Shown: positions 24,835 to 32,571 of the stretch, piece by piece
Numbering within the stretch: the stretch's first letter is position 1
Layout: each line of letters begins with the position of its first letter
DNA from: Spirulina major PCC 6313
Lineage (GTDB): Bacteria > Cyanobacteriota > Cyanobacteriia > Cyanobacteriales > Spirulinaceae
NCBI RefSeq assembly: GCF_001890765.1
Contig: NZ_KV878783.1
Span: forward strand, 3,128,771-3,192,770
Direction: 5' to 3'
DNA length: 64,000 bases
Notes under the pieces: generated by a model
What the model saw: only the letters and a program-made list of their open reading frames with translations
Databases searched by the model: none
Told to the model about the DNA's origin: nothing
Program-made: the position numbers and the translations under genes

Positions 24835-25452
24835 CTAGGGGGAGGGATTGTTGGAGATGGGGCGAATGTTGGTGGGGGTCTGGTCTTGGATGAATTCGGA
24901 GGCGGCGGGTTTGAGACGATAATCGAGCCAGAAAAAACTACTACCAAAGAGGGCGATCGCCCCCACGAGACAGCCCGCCAACATCCGCACCCGCGATCGC
25001 AACTGTGCCATTTCGAGGCGATAGAGGGTCATTTCCCGGCGATAGGTGAGGGCTGTTTGGGGGGGTAAGGCGTTCAAGTCCCCTAACGCTGCTAGTTCTT
25101 GGGCGGCGGCGATGTCGATGGTCTGTAGCGGCGGGTCGGGTTCCGGTTCAAACAACACCAGGGAATGGAGCCACTTGGTAATTAACTGCGCACCATTTTT
25201 CTGAAACCACCACATTCCCACGCGGCGGGCCACGGGGCGCGACCCCCAAAAGATGGAGCGGAGAACGGGATGGAGCGATCGCATCTGGATGTGATGGTGC
25301 AAAATATTCGCCGTGCCGATGCTGTAGATGCGATCGAGGATGTATTTCACGGTGACATCTTCCCGCTCAACCAATTGCTGCAAGGTCAGCGCGATATCCC
25401 GCACATTTTCCTGTTCCTGTTGTTCCTGTTCTGGCGATTTAGCACCGGGCAC
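24835..25452 (-). CDS. Cyanobacterial membrane-anchored hypothetical protein
   Basis: A 205-residue protein with no recognised enzyme domain. The N-terminal two-thirds is helical (VRDIALTLQQLVEREDVTVKYILDRIYSIG), with a conserved-looking HPVLRSIFWGSRPVARR stretch. A single transmembrane helix lies near the C-terminus (about 158-175, AGCLVGAIALFGSSFFW), leaving a short tail. It looks like a C-terminally anchored membrane protein. It runs away from the DUF2854 gene on the other strand and lies 57 bases upstream of raf1 on the same strand, so co-transcription with raf1 is possible. Confidence 0.7.
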   Translation of the reverse strand: MPGAKSPEQEQQEQENVRDIALTLQQLVEREDVTVKYILDRIYSIGTANILHHHIQMRSLHPVLRSIFWGSRPVARRVGMWWFQKNGAQLITKWLHSLVLFEPEPDPPLQTIDIAAAQELAALGDLNALPPQTALTYRREMTLYRLEMAQLRSRVRMLAGCLVGAIALFGSSFFWLDYRLKPAASEFIQDQTPTNIRPISNNPSP

Positions 25453-25660
25453 AATCGACTTCCTCGCATTGGGTTTTGCAGCATTAGACTCTACTCCCTA
25501 GGCTATTGATATTTTTCGGGGCTGTCAATTTTCCTGTTACAGGACTTTGCAAACCCTTCCCAGAATGCGGTATCACTGAGGACTAGCACCCTTGTTGCCG
25601 ATTTTAGAATTGATCATCAAAATCATCGAATTCATTAGTTTTTAAGGACGGGTATGGATC

Positions 25661-26239
25661 ATGTTGGGTAAATTTTCGTTAGCGCGATTTGGGTTAGTGG
25701 TGGGGGGATTGCTGACCCTCGGCGGATTTGTGGCCTATGGGTTGGGCAAACCAACGTTAAATTTAATTGGGTTTTTCTATGGGATTCCGGTGTTGTTGGG
25801 GGGGTTAGCACTGCGGGCGGCGGAATTGCGCCCCACGCCCTACCGGGAAGCCACACCGCCAGAGATTGAAGCCCTGCGCGATCGCCAAGCCACCGCCACC
25901 CAAAATCAAATTCGCAAGGATGTCACTCGCTACCGTTACGGCCAAGAGGCTCATTTAGACGAATCCCTCGAACGCTTGGGCCTGAGTCCGAGTGATGATG
26001 AGCGGCCCATTTTACAGTCGTTGTTAGAGACGGAAATTGATGGGGCCTATGCCTTGGTGTTGGAATTTAGTTCGCCCTTTGTGGGGCTGGAGATTTGGCA
26101 GGAGCGGCAGGAAGCGATCGCGAAATTCTTCGGCCCCGATATTCGTGTCACCCTCGAACCCGATCCCGACGATGAAGATGGGGTTTTTGTGGCCTTAATC
26201 GCGACCCCGCCCGCTGCCGTCTCGGCCACGGAGGCCTAA
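25661..26239 (+). CDS. DUF2854 family protein
   Basis: A 192-residue protein of the DUF2854 family found in cyanobacteria and plastids, function unknown. It has two adjacent membrane helices near the N-terminus (about 8-32 and 36-52, FGLVVGGLLTLGGF and GFFYGIPVLLGGLAL), then a soluble acidic domain (RYRYGQEAHLDESLERLGL, then GLEIWQERQEAIAKFFGP). The helix-pair followed by a soluble domain fits the family. The stop overlaps by four bases with the stop of the convergent kinase-WD40 gene. Confidence 0.88.
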   Translation: MLGKFSLARFGLVVGGLLTLGGFVAYGLGKPTLNLIGFFYGIPVLLGGLALRAAELRPTPYREATPPEIEALRDRQATATQNQIRKDVTRYRYGQEAHLDESLERLGLSPSDDERPILQSLLETEIDGAYALVLEFSSPFVGLEIWQERQEAIAKFFGPDIRVTLEPDPDDEDGVFVALIATPPAAVSATEA

Positions 26240-28041
26240 CCCCCTGATCCCAGCATCCAGATCCGGATCGTCTTATCCTCCGATCCGGTGACGAGCCACT
26301 GTTCGCGGCGATGGAACGCGATCGCAGTCACCGCCCCAGCATGGCCCGTCAAGGTTTGCACCGTTGTCCCCGTGCCCGGATGCCAGAGGGTGATCGCGCC
26401 GTCATCATGGCCACTGATGCAGAGATTGCCTTGGGGATGGATCGCGATCGCAGTCATGCCCGCTCCAACCGATTGCCAGGACTGTACCGCTTGACCCGTC
26501 TGCACTTGCCACACCCGGATCGTCCCGTCGAGGCTGCCACTGTACAGCAATTGCCCGCTAGGACTGAAACAGAGGGCGGTGACGGTGTGATCATGGCCCG
26601 TCAGGGTGTGGCGCAGGGTTCCGGTTTGGCCGTCCCAGAGGTTAATCCTGCGATCGGCGCTGCCACTGGCGAGGATCTGACCCGTTGGGCTGAGTTGCAT
26701 GGATGCGATCGCACCTTCATGGCCTGTTAAGGTGTGGTGAAGGGTTCCCGTGGCCCGCTCCCACACCTGAATTACCCGATCCGCTCCCCCACTGGCCACC
26801 CGCTGCCCATCGGGCCACACCACCAACGCAGTCACCCATCCCGGATGGAGTTGATGCACCGCCACGGTTTCGCCCCCCTCCCAACAGCGCACCGTATAGT
26901 CCCAACTGCCACTCAGCCACTGCTCCGTGCGCGGCACATATTGCACCGCCGTCACAATGCTGCGATGGCCAGGATAGTCTTGGGCGATGGGGTTGAGGGT
27001 ATCGGCATCGAGAAACCACGATCGCACCCGACAGTCCGCGCCGCCGCTGAGGATTTGGGGCAAAACGGGATGAACAGCGATCGCGTTCACACTCCCTCCT
27101 CCCGTTAAGATCTGCCGACAATGCCAACCGGGGCGCGTTGTCACCGCATCCGGTGGCGAGAGGATAATCGTCGGCAGGGTTTGGCCCGGATGGAGTGCCC
27201 CATAAACCGCCGCTGCTGAGGAGAAGCGATCGCTCGGAGTCTCCGCCACCAAGCGAGTCAACACCGCCACCAACACCGCCAACGCTTCATCCTGTGGCTG
27301 GGTTAAATAGTCCGTCCATCGCGCCAATCCCCCCAAACCGCTGATCAGATCAAAAGGCTGCACCCCCGTCAACAGATGAATCCCCACCAACCCCACACTA
27401 TACAGATCACTGGCTGGAATCGCCCGACCCCGCAACTGTTCCGGCGCAATATAGGCCGCCGATCCTACCACCGTTCCCGTCGTTGCTAGGGCTGTTTTTC
27501 GCGTCACCGTCGCCGCGCTGAAATCCAGCAGCATCAAGGTTCCATCCGGTTGGCGGCGCAGGTTTTGGGGGTTAATGTCCCGGTGAATTAAGCCGTGCTC
27601 GTGGAGGACTTGCAAGAGGGGCAAAATGTCATCAAGAAACTGCACCACCTGCGCCACCGTGCCGGATTCTTGATCGATGGGCGTGCCGGTGATGAAGTCT
27701 TGGATCAGGGTGGGGCGAAAATTGGCGATCGCCGGAGCCGTCTCAAAATAGTCCAGAATACGCGGCAACTGGGGATGTTCGCCCCAAGGTCGCAACTGAT
27801 CAACCACCGATTGCACCTGCTCCGGATCACGTTCAGCGATCTGTTTGAGCAAACAGGCCGACGCTGGCTCTGGCGCAAGGCAATCCTGGCCGCGAAAGGT
27901 GCGCCCCTGGCCCCCCGCGCTGAGGTCTTCCAGGGCAATGTAGCGATCGCCCAGCCGCAACGACGACCCACAGCCCACACAAAAGCGATGGTGGGGCGCA
28001 TTCTCTCGGTGGGTACATTGGGGATTGAGGCACAATGCCAT
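26236..28041 (-). CDS. Ser/Thr protein kinase fused to WD40 repeats
   Basis: A 601-residue protein. It begins with a zinc-ribbon-like CxxxC and CVGCG region (residues 4-24), then a kinase domain (about 32-290), and a WD40 propeller (about 305-600) with seven repeats ending SGSADRRINLWD, SGSLDGTIRVWQ, TGSEDKTIRIWM and similar. The kinase has a G-loop variant (LSAGGQGRTFRG), LLKQ, HRDINPQN and DFSAAT where most kinases have DFG, and an APEQLRG activation-segment motif. Cyanobacterial kinases of this type often have the DFS variant. It is likely a soluble regulator, with the propeller acting as substrate scaffold. A 54-base gap separates it from a response regulator upstream on the same strand. 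Confidence 0.9.
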   Translation of the reverse strand: MALCLNPQCTHRENAPHHRFCVGCGSSLRLGDRYIALEDLSAGGQGRTFRGQDCLAPEPASACLLKQIAERDPEQVQSVVDQLRPWGEHPQLPRILDYFETAPAIANFRPTLIQDFITGTPIDQESGTVAQVVQFLDDILPLLQVLHEHGLIHRDINPQNLRRQPDGTLMLLDFSAATVTRKTALATTGTVVGSAAYIAPEQLRGRAIPASDLYSVGLVGIHLLTGVQPFDLISGLGGLARWTDYLTQPQDEALAVLVAVLTRLVAETPSDRFSSAAAVYGALHPGQTLPTIILSPPDAVTTRPGWHCRQILTGGGSVNAIAVHPVLPQILSGGADCRVRSWFLDADTLNPIAQDYPGHRSIVTAVQYVPRTEQWLSGSWDYTVRCWEGGETVAVHQLHPGWVTALVVWPDGQRVASGGADRVIQVWERATGTLHHTLTGHEGAIASMQLSPTGQILASGSADRRINLWDGQTGTLRHTLTGHDHTVTALCFSPSGQLLYSGSLDGTIRVWQVQTGQAVQSWQSVGAGMTAIAIHPQGNLCISGHDDGAITLWHPGTGTTVQTLTGHAGAVTAIAFHRREQWLVTGSEDKTIRIWMLGSGG

Positions 28042-28095
28042 AGCAAGCTGGAGGTGCGATCGCTTCTAGTATGCCATTGTCCGGCCGTGGGGCGA

Positions 28096-28476
28096 TTATG
28101 CGATCGGTTCCACCGTATGCAGCAACCTATGAACCGTCTGGAGTAATTGGCGCGGCTTAAAGGGTTTGCACAGATAGGCATCCGCCCCTTGATCCAGCCC
28201 CTTGGATTGTGCCGTGAACGAATCCTGTGTTGAGCAGAGAATCACTTGAATATCTTGGGTGCGGCGATTATTTTTCAAAAACCGACAAACTTCATAGCCA
28301 TTGAGATGGGGCATCACCACATCCAAAATAATCATATCCGGTAGCTCTTTGCGCACCTCTTTCAGGGCATCTAAACCATTGCCCACCGCTGTCACCGTGA
28401 ACTGTTGAGTCATCAACCAATGGGCAATCAAATGACGCTGAGTACGGCTATCTTCCACGACAAGGATATGAGCCAT
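28096..28476 (-). CDS. Single-domain response regulator
   Basis: A 126-residue CheY-like receiver: VVEDSR acidic pocket (residues 6-11), Asp52 in MIILDVVMPHLNG, Ser in ILCSTQD and Lys in LCKPFKP. The C-terminus has no output domain. It resembles PilH/CheY-type regulators of cyanobacteria. It lies immediately upstream of the kinase-WD40 gene on the same strand, so the two may form one unit, although cross-talk between a receiver and a Ser/Thr kinase is inference. Confidence 0.9.
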   Translation of the reverse strand: MAHILVVEDSRTQRHLIAHWLMTQQFTVTAVGNGLDALKEVRKELPDMIILDVVMPHLNGYEVCRFLKNNRRTQDIQVILCSTQDSFTAQSKGLDQGADAYLCKPFKPRQLLQTVHRLLHTVEPIA

Positions 28477-28953
28477 CGAGTCCCTAGACCAAAATGTGAA
28501 TTACATAACAGCATCCGAACCTAGCCCAAACTATCAGGGATAATTCGGTGCATGATCCAGCGATGAACCCTAATCTGCATCGTCGGCGCAATGATTTGCG
28601 CGTGATTGTATCTTTCAGTTTACCCTAGGTGAATGATCCCAGAAGCCCTGAAATTGCTTGGGAACAGTCTAAGCGAATACCCTGAAAACAGCCTCAGCCG
28701 AATGACTCAACCTCGACCAGCCGTGCGAGATATCGCGTTGAAAACACACAAAAACTTATCAATCTTGATTGTCATTCCCCTGCGTCGCGTTACGGATTAT
28801 CAACACAATGCTCGTCTGTTGACCCCAAAACAAGAGGTCAGACAATCACATCGTGATTGAAAGTGACCCTAGTGCCGAGTCAACGCTAAGAATGAGGATA
28901 CCCGTAGGGTGCTGAAGCGCGAAGCGTAACGCACCGCCACGTTGAGTTTCAGA
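28477..28953. other. Intergenic stretch with GGTGC hairpin repeat
   Basis: A 477-base region upstream of the regulator and downstream of manC. A 75-codon frame (28633-28860) has no recognisable motif and is probably spurious. Near 28901-28940 sits a hairpin repeat (GTAGGGTGC ... GCACCGCC type, with GAAGCGTAACGCACC), a widespread cyanobacterial interspersed motif. Nothing else was recognised. Confidence 0.45.
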
Positions 28954-30015
28954 CTAGAGCAGTGTTTCTAAGGTTGGATTGCCCTGCATTTGTTTGAGCA
29001 TTGCTTTAATGTCTTGGGTGCGACTTTTATGAACGATTAGCGTGGCATTGCGATCGCGCACCACCACCACATCTTCTAGGCCGATGGTCACCACCACCTC
29101 ATCCGGGCTGCTGTTGTAGATAATCGCCCCCGTGGTATCTGCGCCCAAATGTTGGCCAATCACCACATTCTCGCCCTGTTTTTCGTTCAACCGTTCCAAG
29201 GCATTCCAATCACCGAGATCATCCCAGCCAAAATCAGCGGGCAATACATAGGCCAACTGGGTTTTTTCCATCAAGGCATAATCAATACTCTTCTTGTCCA
29301 AGGTTCCGTAGGCCGCTTTACCCTGACTGCGGAGGGGTTCGAGAATTTCGGGGGCGTGCTGGGCGAGTTCTGCGAGCACCACGGCGGCGCGGAAAATAAA
29401 CATGCCGCTATTCCAGCTAAACCGGCCCGTATTGATAAACTCCTGAGCCGTGGCCGCGTCGGGTTTTTCCGTGAAGCGCGACACCTTGAACACCGCAAGA
29501 TCCCCATGGGTTCCGGCGCGATCGCCCTGCTCAATGTAGCCGTAACCCGTGGAGGCATAACCCGGTTGAATCCCTAGGGTGACGATCGCAGCTTGACTCG
29601 TGGCCAATGCCCCCGCTGCGGCTAGGGTTTGTTGATATTTGGCTTGATCCCCAATCCAATGATCCGCCGGGAAAAAGCCGATCAACGCCTCCTCACCGTA
29701 CCGTTTCGCAATCTCCAAGGTGGCCCAGGCCACAGCGGGGGCGGTGTCGCGGCCCTCAGGCTCCACAAGTAAATTCGCCTCCGGCAGTTCCGGCAACTGT
29801 TCGCGCACCCCATCGGCCACCAACGCCGAGGTAATCACCCACAGTTGATCCCAGCCTCCCGCCATCGGCAGCAGGCGATCTGCTGTGGCTTGTAAGAGAC
29901 TGCGATCGCTCCCATCTAAACAGAGAAATTGCTTCGGACGGTGGCGACGGCTCAGCGGCCAAAATCGCTCCCCCTTCCCCCCTGCCAAAATCACCGGAAT
30001 TAAAGATTGAGTCAT
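28954..30015 (-). CDS. Mannose-1-phosphate guanylyltransferase (GDP-mannose synthesis)
   Basis: A 353-residue nucleotidyltransferase that makes GDP-mannose from mannose-1-phosphate and GTP, for polysaccharide and glycan synthesis. The signature VILAGGKGERFWPLSRRHRPKQFL (residues 8-31) contains the GxGxRxxPxSRxxxPKQ nucleotide-binding loop. Other family motifs are EPEGRDTAPA, FFPADHWIGD and FTEKPDAATAQEF, and FSWNSGMFIFRA. The protein lacks the C-terminal mannose-6-phosphate isomerase domain, so it is the single-domain type. The next gene to the left across the 477-base gap is the response regulator, so its operon context is unclear. Confidence 0.9.
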   Translation of the reverse strand: MTQSLIPVILAGGKGERFWPLSRRHRPKQFLCLDGSDRSLLQATADRLLPMAGGWDQLWVITSALVADGVREQLPELPEANLLVEPEGRDTAPAVAWATLEIAKRYGEEALIGFFPADHWIGDQAKYQQTLAAAGALATSQAAIVTLGIQPGYASTGYGYIEQGDRAGTHGDLAVFKVSRFTEKPDAATAQEFINTGRFSWNSGMFIFRAAVVLAELAQHAPEILEPLRSQGKAAYGTLDKKSIDYALMEKTQLAYVLPADFGWDDLGDWNALERLNEKQGENVVIGQHLGADTTGAIIYNSSPDEVVVTIGLEDVVVVRDRNATLIVHKSRTQDIKAMLKQMQGNPTLETLL

Positions 30016-30128
30016 AACTAAACGCGCCGTTCTCGAATGCTCCCATCCTAGCCTTTCGGGAGTCGTCCACTAGTTGCGATCGCCGGGAAATCTCGAAAAA
30101 AAATCCGGAAACAATTCGCAACCAACGC

Positions 30129-30134
30129 TATAAT
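30129..30134 (+). promoter_or_regulatory. Strong -10 box upstream of the LCP gene
   Basis: A perfect TATAAT stands 71 bases before the first GTG of the LCP gene, in the divergent region with manC. A weak -35 (CGGAAA) lies 17 bases upstream. A likely but unverified promoter. Confidence 0.4.
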
Positions 30135-30205
30135 GCGCCATGAGTAGCAATTTTTCTCGGTATCTAGTGTGTCTGTCATCGTTGATGTCCCTAGAGAACT
30201 GAATT

Positions 30206-31696
30206 GTGGTGGTGAGGTTAAGTGTGAATAACAGCGTGAAAAGCCGTTCTCAAGATAGGACTAGTGTGATCACAAGCGATAAAGTCAGTTCTGGGTCCGA
30301 TCAACAGACCACCGAGGTATCAACTCCAGTCAAACCATCCCCCCAGACCCGCCCCGCCATTCCAGTGGGTAAACGGATACTCTGGAGCAGTGCATTTTTA
30401 ATCACAGCCAGTATTTCGGCAACTGTCGGGGCCACCGTTGCCATGGTCAGTCCCCTCCCCTCCGCCTTAAAAATGTTCAACGTCACGGATGAAATCGCCG
30501 CCGCTGGCCCCTCTCACAGCGAAGCTGCATCGTCCCAGCATGGGCAAATTCCGGCCATGTTCGAGTATAAAATCGAACGCCCGGTCAATATCTTAGTCAT
30601 GGGAATCGATCGCGTCCCCGATGCTGAAGTAGGCAGCGAGGAAGCCTTTGAAGGCCATACGGACACCATGATTCTGATGCGCTTCGACCCGACGGATCAA
30701 TCCGTGCGGATGTTGTCTGTGCCCCGCGACACCCAAGTCTTTATCCCCGATGTGGGGACAACCAAAATCAATGCTGCCAATGTCTACGGCGGCGCAGGGC
30801 TGGCGATGGATGTGGTGGGCGAAACCCTCAATGGGGTCACCATCGATCGCTATGTGCGAGTCACCAATGATGCGTTTCGGGAATTGGTGGATCTCGTCGG
30901 TGGAGTTGAAGTCTTTGTGCCGCGGCCCATGGTCTACGAGGACAAAACCCAGGGGTTAACCATTGATCTGCGCAAAGGTTGGCAAACCCTAGACGGCGAC
31001 GAGGCGGAACAGTTTGCCCGGTTCCGGATGGATGAATATGGTGATATTGGCCGGGTGCAACGGCAACAGGTGCTGCTCAAGGCGATGCGCGAACGGCTTC
31101 AGAGTCCGGCGGTGTTGCCGCGCTTGCCGAAGGTGGTGCAGCGGATGCTGTCCTTTGTGGATACGGATTTGAGCATGGAAGAATTGCTCGCCTTGGTCAA
31201 CTTTGGGATGGCGTTGGACAAAGAAGCGGTGAAAATGGTGTTGCTGCCGGGTCGTTTTAGCGAGGAATTTGAGTTTGAAGGGGTGAGCTATTGGATTATG
31301 TCCCATCCGGGACGCGATCGCGTCATGCAAGACTTCTTTGAAGTGGAACCGGGCTATGACATGGGCGATCGCTCCCTCCAATCCGTGCGCATCGGCCTGC
31401 AAAACGCCACCAGTGATCCAGACCTCCTCACCCAAGCCGCCGACCACCTCGCAGCACAGGGTTTTCGCAATGTCTTTTATTCCCAGTCCAAATCGCCCCG
31501 TCTCCTGCGCCAAAGTGAAATCATTGTGCAACAGGGCAACACCGATGCCGCCGATGCGATCCAAGATGCCCTTGGTTTTGGGGTCATCCAAGCCGATTCA
31601 ACGGGGGATCTCGCCTCAGAAATTACCATTCGGGTAGGGTCTGATTGGTTTGATCAACTCCCTGCCGCCCAGGAGTCAACAGACGAGGAATCATGA
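30206..31696 (+). CDS. LytR-CpsA-Psr family protein
   Basis: A 496-residue LCP protein that transfers lipid-linked polymers to peptidoglycan or otherwise finishes envelope glycans. A cytoplasmic Ser/Lys/Pro-rich N-terminus (about 1-55), one membrane helix (about 60-80, FLITASISATVGATVAM), then the LCP core: RPVNILVMGIDRVPD (about 130), HTDTMILMRFDP, LSVPRDTQVFIP (the conserved Arg-Asp), INAANVYGG and GRVQRQQVLLKAMRERL. A C-terminal LytR_C domain follows (about 395-480, VRIGLQNATSD). Several GTG codons in a row at 30206 make the exact start uncertain. It overlaps the next gene by four bases (ATGA), so they are translated together. Cyanobacterial LCPs attach polysaccharides to the wall; the substrate here is unknown. 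Confidence 0.92.
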   Translation: MVVRLSVNNSVKSRSQDRTSVITSDKVSSGSDQQTTEVSTPVKPSPQTRPAIPVGKRILWSSAFLITASISATVGATVAMVSPLPSALKMFNVTDEIAAAGPSHSEAASSQHGQIPAMFEYKIERPVNILVMGIDRVPDAEVGSEEAFEGHTDTMILMRFDPTDQSVRMLSVPRDTQVFIPDVGTTKINAANVYGGAGLAMDVVGETLNGVTIDRYVRVTNDAFRELVDLVGGVEVFVPRPMVYEDKTQGLTIDLRKGWQTLDGDEAEQFARFRMDEYGDIGRVQRQQVLLKAMRERLQSPAVLPRLPKVVQRMLSFVDTDLSMEELLALVNFGMALDKEAVKMVLLPGRFSEEFEFEGVSYWIMSHPGRDRVMQDFFEVEPGYDMGDRSLQSVRIGLQNATSDPDLLTQAADHLAAQGFRNVFYSQSKSPRLLRQSEIIVQQGNTDAADAIQDALGFGVIQADSTGDLASEITIRVGSDWFDQLPAAQESTDEES

Positions 31697-32217
31697 AGCA
31701 AGGGTTACGACGGCTAATCATCGTGGTACTGCTGGGGGTGCTCACCCTCGGCTGGTGGTTGTTAGAGGCACAACCGGCCTGGGCTGCGCCGCCCCGTGAC
31801 CCCAATGCCAATGCCGTGAACTATACCCTCACGGATGTCAGCGGCCGCGATTTTTCGGGGCAAAATCTGGCGGGGTCATCCTTTGCCGGGGCAGAAGTGC
31901 GGCAGGCGAATTTTCACGCAGCGAACCTATCGGGATCAATTCTCACCAAAGCGGTGTTTGAGGAATCGGATCTTTCCGGGGCCAACCTGAATAAAAGTTT
32001 TGCCGATCGCGTCACCTTCAATGGTGCGGATCTCACCAACGCGATTTTCACCGAAGCGATCGCCACCAGCACCCACTTTTACCAAGCCACGATCACCGGA
32101 GCCGACTTCACCGACACCATCCTCGATCGCTACGAAATCGTCCAACTCTGCAAACGCGCCAGTGGCACGAATCCCACCACCGGAGTCGCCACCCGCGACA
32201 GCCTCAACTGTCGTTAA
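31693..32217 (+). CDS. Lumenal or periplasmic pentapeptide-repeat protein
   Basis: A 174-residue protein with a signal peptide (MKQGLRRLIIVVLLGVLTLGWWLL, AWA|AP cleavage site near residue 31) followed by pentapeptide repeats (ASSFAGAEVRQANF, ANLSGSIL, LSGANLNKS, FNGADLTNAI) and a C-terminal Cys pair (LCKRASG, SLNCR). Pentapeptide proteins form right-handed beta helices; related ones occur in the thylakoid lumen of cyanobacteria and chloroplasts. It is translationally coupled to the LCP gene, so its export target may be the same compartment. No catalytic residues are expected. Confidence 0.85.
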   Translation: MKQGLRRLIIVVLLGVLTLGWWLLEAQPAWAAPPRDPNANAVNYTLTDVSGRDFSGQNLAGSSFAGAEVRQANFHAANLSGSILTKAVFEESDLSGANLNKSFADRVTFNGADLTNAIFTEAIATSTHFYQATITGADFTDTILDRYEIVQLCKRASGTNPTTGVATRDSLNCR

Positions 32218-32259
32218 CCCATCTCATCAACATCATCATGAAACAACTAGGGAGTGAGA

Positions 32260-32515
32260 CGCTCCCACTCCGGTCAGATCAGAGGATTTAAGGAGTGCGG
32301 GCATCTTGCCCGCTAGCAGTTAAAATATGCCATGACACGACAAGCTTGACTGAGTACAGGACAAAAAATCAGGCTTGGGCTGAAACCCTGATGATTTCCT
32401 AGGTTGGGTGGAACAATCGCAAAACTCAACACACTCCATCAACATCCATAGTCTGTCGTGCGGGCATCTTGCCCGCTGGGATCAGACACAATAGGGAGCA
32501 GGATGCTCCCACCCC
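32260..32515. repeat. Cluster of short hairpin repeats
   Basis: The 354-base stretch 32218-32571 holds two identical copies of a 20-bp hairpin, GTGCGGGCATCTTGCCCGCT, at 32295-32314 and 32458-32477. Two related GGGAG...CTCCCAC hairpins lie at about 32262-32280 and 32494-32512. They look like dispersed REP-type repeats. No gene was seen. Confidence 0.6.
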
Positions 32516-32571
32516 ATCAAAATCAGATGCCGCCGTACATTTCAACGTTTGTCTTGTACTCCGAGCCGTAG

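Noticed and set aside
28633-28860. 75-codon ORF upstream of the response regulator
   Set aside because: No motif, no ribosome site and random-like composition in an intergenic stretch.
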